Both the position numbers and the translations under genes were made by a program. From Chitinophagaceae bacterium (GTDB lineage Bacteria; Bacteroidota; Bacteroidia; Chitinophagales; Chitinophagaceae), in the NCBI GenBank assembly GCA_947481355.1, contig CANKGM010000031.1, positions 1 to 13,662 on the forward strand: a DNA stretch of 13,662 nt, written 5' to 3'. Below, piece after piece: positions 5,752 to 11,556 of this stretch. Under the pieces are notes generated by a model. That model did no database searches, was not told the DNA's origin, and was given only the letters and a program-made list of their open reading frames with translations. Each line of letters begins with the position of its first letter. Within the stretch, counting starts at the first letter, position 1.

Positions 5752-7068
5752 ATGTTCGAAAATTTAAGTGAAAGAATCGCCTCGGCGTTCAAGCAAATCA
5801 AAGGGGAAGGAAGGATTACTGACCTGAACATTGCTAACACAATTAAGGATATCCGCAAGGCATTGCTTGATGCGGACGTAAATTTTAAAATTGCAAAGGA
5901 ATTTACGGACAAAGTAAAAGAGAAGGCAGTTGGACAGAAAGTGTTGACAGCAGTGAGTCCTGGACAACTCATGGTGAAGATTGTTCAAGATGAACTTACT
6001 GAGTTGATGGGTGGCTCCATAAGCGAATTTCAAATCAATGGAAATCCAGCCATTATTCTGATTGCGGGTTTGCAAGGATCTGGTAAAACAACATTCAGTG
6101 GTAAATTAGCGAACTACCTTAAAAATCAAAAAGGAAAATCACCTTTGCTCGTTGCAGGTGATGTGTACAGACCTGCAGCTATTGATCAGTTAACTGTGTT
6201 GGGCGGACAAATTGGTGTTGATGTCTATTCAGAACCGGAAAATAAAGACCCCAAGTCAATTGCTGAAAATGCACTGAAATACGCAAAAAGTAATAATAAG
6301 AATATAGTTATCATTGATACGGCCGGTCGTTTAGCAGTTGATGAAGTGATGATGAATGAGGTAGCCGGACTCAAAGAAAGCTTGAAACCGCAAGAAATTC
6401 TTTTTGTGGTGGATTCCATGACAGGACAAGATGCTGTAAATACAGCAAAGGTCTTTAATGAAAGGCTTGATTTCACAGGGGTTGTACTAACTAAGCTCGA
6501 TGGCGATACTCGAGGTGGTGCTGCACTTTCTATAAAATACACAGTTGAAAAACCCATCAAGTTTATCAGCAATGGAGAGAAATTAGACACCTTGGATGTA
6601 TTCCATCCCGATAGGATGGCACAACGTATTTTAGGAATGGGTGATATAACTAGTTTGGTGGAAAAAGCCCAAGCCCATTTTGATGAAGAGCAGGCGCGTA
6701 AGTTGGAAAAGAAAATTCGAAAAAATCAGTTTGATTTTCAAGATTTTCTGGATCAACTCCAACAGGTTAAAAAGATGGGAAACCTCAAAGATCTCATCGG
6801 CATGATACCTGGTATGGGGAAAGCAGTGAAGGATATAGACATCAGTGATGATTCGTTTAAGGGGGTTGAGTCGATTATTGGATCAATGACGCCATTTGAA
6901 AGAGCTAATCCGGATATTATTGATATGAACAGAAAGAAACGCATTTCAAAAGGATGCGGTCGAAATATGGATGAAATCAATCAGTTTTTTAAGCAATTTG
7001 AACAAATGAAGCAAATGATGAAAAGTATGGGTAATATGCCTTCTATGCCAAAATTCGGCCGTAGATGA
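5752..7068 (+). CDS. ffh: Signal recognition particle GTPase Ffh (SRP54)
   Basis: The 438-residue protein is the GTPase of the bacterial signal recognition particle, which binds 4.5S RNA and signal sequences and delivers ribosomes to FtsY at the membrane. The N domain covers about 1-85 and the G domain about 95-295: P-loop GLQGSGKTT at 106-114, DTAGR at 189-193, TKLD at 247-250, GDTRGGAALS at 251-260. The methionine-rich M domain (about 300-438) has KRISKGCGR at 396-404 for RNA binding and an MxxMMKSMGNMPSM-type tail. I chose the ATG at 5752 (MFENLSERI) because it matches the family N-terminus; an ATG 45 nt upstream lies in the rpoD terminator. In the RNA-binding loop a Cys (G-C-G) replaces the Ser of the common G-S-G, a mild variation. 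No promoter of its own is obvious in the short gap. Confidence 0.97.
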   Translation: MFENLSERIASAFKQIKGEGRITDLNIANTIKDIRKALLDADVNFKIAKEFTDKVKEKAVGQKVLTAVSPGQLMVKIVQDELTELMGGSISEFQINGNPAIILIAGLQGSGKTTFSGKLANYLKNQKGKSPLLVAGDVYRPAAIDQLTVLGGQIGVDVYSEPENKDPKSIAENALKYAKSNNKNIVIIDTAGRLAVDEVMMNEVAGLKESLKPQEILFVVDSMTGQDAVNTAKVFNERLDFTGVVLTKLDGDTRGGAALSIKYTVEKPIKFISNGEKLDTLDVFHPDRMAQRILGMGDITSLVEKAQAHFDEEQARKLEKKIRKNQFDFQDFLDQLQQVKKMGNLKDLIGMIPGMGKAVKDIDISDDSFKGVESIIGSMTPFERANPDIIDMNRKKRISKGCGRNMDEINQFFKQFEQMKQMMKSMGNMPSMPKFGRR

Positions 7069-7131
7069 TTCATTGATTATCAAGGCTATCTATTAACTTA
7101 ACTTTTTAAATTTAATGCCTTAAAGTATTTT

Positions 7132-7165
7132 GAAGTTTGCCAACAAGTTATTAACTTCGCAAACT
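7132..7165 (+). other. Overlapping alternative hairpins between ffh and rpsP
   Basis: AGTTTGC (7134-7140) can pair with GCAAACT (7159-7165). GAAGTT (7132-7137) can instead pair with AACTTC (7153-7158), and AAGTTA/TAACTT (7145-7157) forms an inner hairpin. The first two pairings exclude each other. A T-rich stretch follows (7181-7184 region), so this may be the ffh terminator or an attenuator ahead of the S16 gene. Confidence 0.35.
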
Positions 7166-7212
7166 CATTTTAACCCTATTTTTTAACCACCCAATAAAAA
7201 TTTTAATTTTTT

Positions 7213-7701
7213 ATGGCTGTAAAAATCCGACTTCAACGTCACGGAAGCAAGAAACGTCCTTTCTATTTTATCGTAGTAGCAGATGCTCGTGCACCTCGCG
7301 ATGGTAAATTCATTCAAAAGATTGGTACGTACAATCCTCTAACACATCCAGCAACAGTATTGATCGATCGTCAAAAAGCGCTTGAGTGGCTAAGCAACGG
7401 AGCTCAACCAACCGATACTGTTCGTAAAATTCTTTCAACTAAAGGCGTGTTATATCTAAAGCACCTTTTGCGTGGTGTTACTCTTGGTTTATTCGATCAA
7501 GCAGCTGCTATGGTCAAATTTGAGGAGTGGCATCAGGATCAAGAATCTAAGGCTAGACAGCGTCAGGATGAAGCAATGCGTGCTCGTCGTCAACAAAGAA
7601 CACGTGCTCCATTTACACGTCCTCAACCAGTTCAAGCTGCACCAGTTGCGCCAGTAGCACCAGCAGAACCTCAAGCTGAAGCTGAATCAACTCCAGAATA
7701 A
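7213..7701 (+). CDS. rpsP: 30S ribosomal protein S16 with long C-terminal extension
   Basis: Residues 1 to about 85 are a standard S16 core: MAVKIRLQRHGSKKRPFY, VVADARAPRDGKFIQKIGTYNP, and the GAQPTDTVRKIL helix. S16 binds 16S rRNA early in 30S assembly. Most S16 proteins end near residue 80-90. Here about 75 further residues follow: first a segment resembling a helix (about 95-125), then an Arg-rich stretch (MRARRQQRTRAPFTR), then an Ala/Pro/Glu-rich end. Long tails of this sort are common in Bacteroidota S16. The gene is followed by a strong terminator, then by rimM, the usual rpsP-rimM order, but trmD and rplS, which follow in many bacteria, are not here. Confidence 0.96.
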   Translation: MAVKIRLQRHGSKKRPFYFIVVADARAPRDGKFIQKIGTYNPLTHPATVLIDRQKALEWLSNGAQPTDTVRKILSTKGVLYLKHLLRGVTLGLFDQAAAMVKFEEWHQDQESKARQRQDEAMRARRQQRTRAPFTRPQPVQAAPVAPVAPAEPQAEAESTPE

Positions 7702-7723
7702 TAATGGTTTAGTCTAAAAATAT

Positions 7724-7753
7724 AAAGCCTCGTTTTTTACGGGGCTTTTTTTT
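7724..7753 (+). terminator. Intrinsic terminator between rpsP and rimM
   Basis: AAAGCCTCGT (7724-7733) pairs with ACGGGGCTTT (7739-7748) over 10 positions with one T-G wobble, and eight T run from 7746 to 7753. The rimM ATG begins only 6 nt later at 7760, so rimM expression must depend on readthrough or on initiation essentially at the start codon. Confidence 0.85.
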
Positions 7754-7759
7754 GTAAAA

Positions 7760-8278
7760 ATGGAAGATTACGTAAACATAGGAAGCCTAGTAGCAACCTT
7801 TGGTGTTAAAGGGGAAATTGTATTGTCGCACCACCTTGGAGCCAATCCTGAACTTACCAAAGTTGAAGCCTTTTTTATAGAAGAAGCACAGGATCGCTTT
7901 ATTCCCTATTTTGTCCATGAAGTCAAAATCAAATCTGCTGAAGAGTTAATTGTTTCCTTTGAAGGAATAGATTCACCAGAGAAGGCTAGAAAATATTTGA
8001 AAAAGAAAGTCTGGCTGTCATCAACAGACGCAAAGCGTATGGCATCTAAAGCTGCGCCTATTTCATTATTGGGCTTTAGTGTCATAGAGAAAAAAAAGGC
8101 ATTGGGAAAGGTGCTCGAAGTTATTGAGCAGCCACTCCAAATTTTATTGCGCATTGAAATCGATGGAAAAGAAGTGCTGATTCCTATCAATGAGAGCACC
8201 TTGGTAAAAGTTGATCATAAAGCAGAAAAAATTCATGTTGATCTCCCTGAAGGTTTATTGGATATTTATTTAACTTGA
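7760..8278 (+). CDS. rimM: Ribosome maturation factor RimM
   Basis: The 172-residue protein has the usual length and two-domain layout of RimM, which binds S19 in the 30S head and aids 16S rRNA processing. The N-terminal RimM domain (about 1-88) opens with YVNIGSLVATFGVKGEIVL and contains the 'A(R)KYLKKKVWL' strand. The C-terminal PRC-barrel (about 98-170) includes LLGFSVIEKKKALGKVLEV, VLIPINESTLVKVD and ends in DLPEGLLDIY. The start ATG at 7760 is 6 nt past the rpsP terminator U-run and has no Shine-Dalgarno. The S16-RimM pairing is a widespread gene neighbourhood. dinB follows after 39 nt. Confidence 0.96.
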   Translation: MEDYVNIGSLVATFGVKGEIVLSHHLGANPELTKVEAFFIEEAQDRFIPYFVHEVKIKSAEELIVSFEGIDSPEKARKYLKKKVWLSSTDAKRMASKAAPISLLGFSVIEKKKALGKVLEVIEQPLQILLRIEIDGKEVLIPINESTLVKVDHKAEKIHVDLPEGLLDIYLT

Positions 8279-8317
8279 TTTTCCCAAGTCTATTATTGCT
8301 GAAATGGGTAATATCAA

Positions 8318-9358
8318 ATGAGTACAGCACAACCTTATATTGCACACTTTGATTTAGATGCATTTTTCGTATCGGTTGAATGTATACTTGATCCTTCCTT
8401 AAAAGGAAAGGCCCTTATTCTTGGAGGTAGCAAAGAACGTGGTGTTGTGAGTACATGCAGCTATGAAGCAAGAAAGTATGGCGTTAAGTCTGCTATGCCC
8501 ATGGCAAGAGCTATGGCACTTTGTCCACATGCTACTGTGGTCAAAAGCTCACGTGGACAATATGGAAAATTCTCTCAATGGGTAACTGATATTATTGCTG
8601 CAAAAGCGCCTATGTATGAAAAGGCGTCTATTGATGAATTCTACATTGACCTTACTGGAATGGATCGTTTTTTTGATCCGTTGCAGTGGACGATTGAGTT
8701 GAGAAATGAAATTATGGAGACAACCAAGTTGCCCATTTCTTTTGGACTCGCATCTAATAAAATGGTAGCCAAGATGGCAACAAATGCAGCCAAGCCAAAT
8801 GGGTATTTGCATATTCTTACCGGAAAAGAAAAAGAGTTTCTGGCTCCCATGTCAGTTGGCGAAATACCGGGTGTTGGTGAGCATATGCTCAAAACATTGA
8901 ATACATTGGGTATTTTAACCATTCATGATCTTTCGCTATTTCCTATACAACTCCTCGAGCAATACATTGGTAAATATGCGGAGGTGTTGAAACAAAAATC
9001 AATAGGCGTTTACCAAGGTACTATACATACACATCATGAAGCTAAATCTATTTCTACTGAACAGACATTTTTCGAAAATACCAATGACCTTCATTTTTTA
9101 CATTCGGAGTTATTGAAGATGACCGAGAAGTTAGGACACCAATTACGGCAAGAATCAAAAATGACCCGATGTGTTGCTGTGAAGTTGCGTTATCCTGACT
9201 TCACTACCCAAACCAAGCAGGTTGCTATACGTCCTAGTTCCTATGATGATGAACTGATTAAGGTGATACGGGATTTATTTCTTCAGTTATATGATCAACA
9301 AAAATCCCTCAGACTCATCGGTGTGAGATTTAGTGATTTGGTTGAACACAGTGTTTAA
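8318..9358 (+). CDS. dinB: DNA polymerase IV (DinB), C-terminal tail cut by a TAA codon
   Basis: A 346-residue Y-family translesion DNA polymerase. The catalytic acidic residues are present: D12 in HFDLDAFF and D106/E107 in ASIDEFYIDL; F17 is the steric-gate position. Finger/palm sequences STCSYEARKYGVKSAMP and SFGLASNKMVAKMAT, the helix-hairpin-helix thumb VGEIPGVGEHML, and the little-finger domain (about 240-340, ending RLIGVRFSDLVE) are complete. The ORF ends at a TAA (9356-9358) in the place where a Q of a clamp-binding QxxLF motif is expected; the frame then remains open to 9460. The visible product would be catalytically intact but lack the beta-clamp-binding tail. The start ATG overlaps (ATGA) the stop of a 5-codon mini-ORF at 8304-8321. 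No LexA-like box is evident. Confidence 0.92.
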   Translation: MSTAQPYIAHFDLDAFFVSVECILDPSLKGKALILGGSKERGVVSTCSYEARKYGVKSAMPMARAMALCPHATVVKSSRGQYGKFSQWVTDIIAAKAPMYEKASIDEFYIDLTGMDRFFDPLQWTIELRNEIMETTKLPISFGLASNKMVAKMATNAAKPNGYLHILTGKEKEFLAPMSVGEIPGVGEHMLKTLNTLGILTIHDLSLFPIQLLEQYIGKYAEVLKQKSIGVYQGTIHTHHEAKSISTEQTFFENTNDLHFLHSELLKMTEKLGHQLRQESKMTRCVAVKLRYPDFTTQTKQVAIRPSSYDDELIKVIRDLFLQLYDQQKSLRLIGVRFSDLVEHSV

Positions 9359-9460
9359 ACAAACCTTTTTGAAAACAGTCTAAAAAAAGAGAAGTTATAC
9401 GGGGCTATTGATAATGTTAAGAAAAGATATGGTAAAAAATCCATCAATCGGGGGGAGTAA
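9359..9460 (+). pseudogene. dinB: Stranded in-frame C-terminal tail of dinB (33 codons plus stop)
   Basis: In the dinB frame, directly after the TAA at 9356-9358, the sequence encodes TNLFENSLKKEKLYGAID and then a basic segment (NVKKRYGKKSINRGE) to a TAA at 9458-9460. If the first stop were CAA (Gln), the join would read HSV-Q-TNLF, giving a canonical beta-clamp-binding QxxLF. The 'AIDxxKxRYG' part resembles the usual end of Bacteroidota DinB proteins. The segment has no start codon in a useful place and no frameshift; one C-to-T change accounts for the break. A readthrough product would have 380 residues. Confidence 0.75.
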
Positions 9461-9553
9461 ATTGCGTCAGGAATAGGCCGGAAAATTTGATTTATACTCG
9501 GTTGTTTAGACTCAATCCTAAATGTACTTTTACATAAAATAAAGTCTATACTT

Positions 9554-9584
9554 TTTGTAGAGTAATAAAAAATCATTTTCTTTG
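9554..9584 (+). promoter_or_regulatory. Promoter candidate for the peroxiredoxin gene
   Basis: TTTG (9554-9557), a 19-nt spacer and TTTCTTTG (9577-9584) match the -33/-7 pattern with one mismatch (TT for TA). The predicted start near 9588 gives a leader of about 15 nt to the ATG at 9603. The preceding 9461-9553 stretch holds nothing else I recognise. Confidence 0.5.
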
Positions 9585-9602
9585 TGGCTAAAATAAATTA
9601 TC

Positions 9603-10238
9603 ATGGGACTAAGATTAGGCGATACAGCGCCAAATTTCAAAGCTAAAACCACTGCAGGAGATATTGATTTTCATGAATACCTAGGAAATAGCTGGGGTGT
9701 TCTTTTTTCACATCCAGCAGATTTTACACCTGTTTGTACAACTGAATTAGGTAGAACTGCACAGTTAGAAGAGGAGTTTAAAAAAAGAAATGTGAAGGTG
9801 TTGGCCGTAAGTGTTGATGGACTTGACAAGCATCAGAGCTGGGTAAAGGATATTAATGAAACACAGCATTGCACTGTAGGGTTTCCAATTATAGCTGATG
9901 AAAACAGGGAAGTAGCAGGATTGTATGATATGATTCATCCAAATGCGTCTGCAACATTCACAGTTAGATCACTTTTTATTATTGGTCCAGATAAAACAAT
10001 AAAATTGTTTATCACCTATCCTGCATCTACCGGTAGAAACTTTTTTGAAGTATTGCGTGTAATTGATTCTTTACAGCTTACTGCAAATTATAGTGTTGCT
10101 ACACCTGCAGATTGGAAAGAAGGGGAAGATGTAATTGTTGTTCCTGCTGTTTCAACTGAGGATGCAAAAATTAAATTTCCAAAAGGATTGAATATTGTTA
10201 AGCCTTATTTGAGGTATACTCCGCAGCCGAATAAGTAA
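9603..10238 (+). CDS. 1-Cys peroxiredoxin, Prx6 type
   Basis: The 211-residue protein is a full-length Prx6-subfamily peroxiredoxin: an N-terminal thioredoxin-fold domain plus the extended C-terminal domain (about 160-211) that distinguishes this group from AhpC. The peroxidatic motif is SHPADFTPVCTTE with H37, P38, T42 and C45; the conserved active-site Arg is R122 in TVRSLFIIGP. C90 in QHCTVGFPI is in the place of the non-catalytic Cys of Prx6, and no AhpC-type resolving VCP motif occurs, so an external thiol must resolve the sulfenic acid. It reduces hydrogen peroxide and organic peroxides, in the cytoplasm as there is no signal peptide. It has its own promoter candidate and a long inverted repeat after its stop. 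No OxyR or PerR gene is nearby. Confidence 0.94.
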   Translation: MGLRLGDTAPNFKAKTTAGDIDFHEYLGNSWGVLFSHPADFTPVCTTELGRTAQLEEEFKKRNVKVLAVSVDGLDKHQSWVKDINETQHCTVGFPIIADENREVAGLYDMIHPNASATFTVRSLFIIGPDKTIKLFITYPASTGRNFFEVLRVIDSLQLTANYSVATPADWKEGEDVIVVPAVSTEDAKIKFPKGLNIVKPYLRYTPQPNK

Positions 10239-10239
10239 T

Positions 10240-10371
10240 TACAAAAGGGGCATAGGCACAAAGGCACAAAGGGATTGGTAACTAAATTCCCTCTGTGCCT
10301 TTTATCGCTTGACGCTTAGCGCTGATCGCTCTTGCCCCTTTGTGCCTCTGTGCCTTTGCCCCTTTTTTGTA
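10240..10371. repeat. Long imperfect inverted repeat built of octamers, with a heptamer array inside
   Basis: The left arm (10240-10273) and right arm (10336-10371) are nearly perfect reverse complements over about 34 bp, with a 2-nt length difference and few mismatches. Each arm is itself a run of 8-nt units (GGCACAAA at 10255-10262 and 10263-10270; CTTTGTGC, CTCTGTGC at 10338-10353). A further partial copy (CCCTCTGTGCC) sits at 10289. In the loop, 10306-10333 is four 7-nt units each starting CGCT. The right arm ends in a T-rich stretch, so in the plus direction it can act as the peroxiredoxin gene terminator. It does not encode a protein I recognise. Confidence 0.8.
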
Positions 10372-10400
10372 TTCCCCCTTCCCTCTTCACAGACTTAACC

Positions 10401-10408
10401 TATCTTTG
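10401..10408 (+). promoter_or_regulatory. -7 promoter element just before the rlmN start codon
   Basis: TATCTTTG is an exact TAnnTTTG match ending 4 nt before the ATG at 10413. If used, transcription would start at or within a base or two of the start codon, giving a leaderless mRNA. No TTTG is seen at the usual -33 spacing (the region around 10378-10381 reads CTTC), so the support rests on the -7 element and its position. Confidence 0.45.
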
Positions 10409-10412
10409 CCAT

Positions 10413-11456
10413 ATGAGCACTACGGCCAAGCCGAATATCAGGCATTTAAGTATTGAAGAGATTACCGACTATTTTGAGTCTATTGGTGAAAAGAAATTCC
10501 GTGTTAAGCAGGTTTGGGAATGGCTATGGCAGAAGAAAGCCCTGAACTTTCAGTCTATGTCAAACCTTTCTAAGGAGCTTAGGGCGAAACTAGAGGAGAC
10601 ATTTGACTTTACTTCCCTTTCGGAGGATGCCACCCAATTTAGTGAGGACGGCACAGTTAAAACACGATTCAAAACATTTGACGGCCATAAAGTGGAAGGG
10701 GTTTTGATTCCCACTGAGGAAAGACTAACAGCCTGTGTTTCATCTCAAGTGGGATGCAGTTTAAGTTGTAAGTTTTGTGCTACAGGCTATATGGATAAGA
10801 AAAGAAATCTTGTTTTTGATGAGATCTACGATGAAGTAGTACTGATTAATGAACAAGCCATGAAGATGCATGATAAGAAACTCACCAATATCGTGTTTAT
10901 GGGAATGGGTGAACCCTTGCTGAATTATAAGAATATGATGAAGGCGGTTGAACGCATTACTTCTCCAGATGGATTAGCAATGAGTCCGCGAAGAATCACC
11001 GTTTCAACAGCTGGTGTTGCAAAAATGATTAGGCAGCTAGGGGATGATGGTGTTCGGTTTAAACTGGCTTTATCCTTACACGCCCCAACCGACAAAAAGA
11101 GAAATGAAATCATGCCAATCAACGAAACCAACAACTTGAAGTCGTTGATTGATGCTTTGAATTATTTCTATAAAATGACGAAGAGTGAGATTACACTTGA
11201 ATATATTCTGTTTGATAATTTCAACGATTCATTTGAAGACGCAGAAGATCTAGTGAAATTGTATAGGCAAATTCCGGCAGATTTGGTAAACATCATTGAA
11301 TATAACCCTATAGAATTTGCTCGATTTAAAAAACCAACGGAAGAAAAAACGGCAGCGTTCATGCAGTTCTTAGAAAAGAATCGAGTTAATGCACGGTTGA
11401 GAAAGAGTAGGGGGAAAGATATTGATGCAGCATGTGGACAGTTAGCAAATAAGTAA
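10413..11456 (+). CDS. rlmN: Dual-specificity 23S rRNA (A2503)/tRNA (A37) C2-methyltransferase RlmN
   Basis: The 347-residue radical-SAM enzyme methylates C2 of adenine 2503 in 23S rRNA and A37 in some tRNAs. The iron-sulfur cluster motif CSLSCKFC has C115, C119 and C122; the two catalytic cysteines are C108 (TACVS) and C341 (DAACGQ), at the spacing found in E. coli RlmN. MGMGEPLLNY (163-172) is the SAM-binding GGE-like motif; LSLHAP follows at 220-225. N-terminal residues 1-95 form the accessory RNA-binding domain. The reading frame is open upstream to 10332, but those 27 codons fall in the octamer repeat and promoter, so the ATG at 10413 (MSTTAKPNIRHLS) is preferred. A2503 lies in the peptidyl-transferase/exit tunnel region, which fits the ribosome-modification neighbours downstream. 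Confidence 0.96.
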   Translation: MSTTAKPNIRHLSIEEITDYFESIGEKKFRVKQVWEWLWQKKALNFQSMSNLSKELRAKLEETFDFTSLSEDATQFSEDGTVKTRFKTFDGHKVEGVLIPTEERLTACVSSQVGCSLSCKFCATGYMDKKRNLVFDEIYDEVVLINEQAMKMHDKKLTNIVFMGMGEPLLNYKNMMKAVERITSPDGLAMSPRRITVSTAGVAKMIRQLGDDGVRFKLALSLHAPTDKKRNEIMPINETNNLKSLIDALNYFYKMTKSEITLEYILFDNFNDSFEDAEDLVKLYRQIPADLVNIIEYNPIEFARFKKPTEEKTAAFMQFLEKNRVNARLRKSRGKDIDAACGQLANK

Positions 11457-11463
11457 TAAAAGT

Positions 11464-11490
11464 TGAGGTCTTCCTTCGTAAAAAACCTCG
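11464..11490 (+). terminator. Weak hairpin after rlmN
   Basis: TGAGGT (11464-11469) can pair with ACCTCG (11485-11490) over 6 positions with one wobble pair. The following T-run (11500-11504) is displaced by 9 nt, so termination here would be inefficient at best. Confidence 0.25.
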
Positions 11491-11556
11491 ATAATAATAT
11501 TTTTAGCTTGTTCATTTTTAATTATAAATCCTGTTGAAAAACAGCAAAACAACAAC

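Noticed and set aside
5676..6980. Several minus-strand reading frames of about 75-120 codons within ffh
   Set aside because: All are antisense to a highly conserved gene and show no family features.
8279..8317. LexA/SOS box before dinB
   Set aside because: No inverted repeat resembling a LexA operator is present in the gap.
8304..8321. Five-codon mini-ORF overlapping the dinB start by ATGA
   Set aside because: Too short to support as a leader peptide; the overlap may be coincidental. Kept only as a remark in the dinB entry.
9355..9576. 73-codon minus-strand reading frame after dinB
   Set aside because: It is the complement of the preserved dinB tail and the peroxiredoxin promoter; the product shows no domain.
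10240..10371. CRISPR-like array
   Set aside because: Units are 7-8 nt, contiguous and inverted, with no spacers and no cas genes nearby.
10332..10412. 27-codon N-terminal extension of RlmN
   Set aside because: It is encoded by the octamer repeat and the promoter region and does not resemble the family N-terminus.
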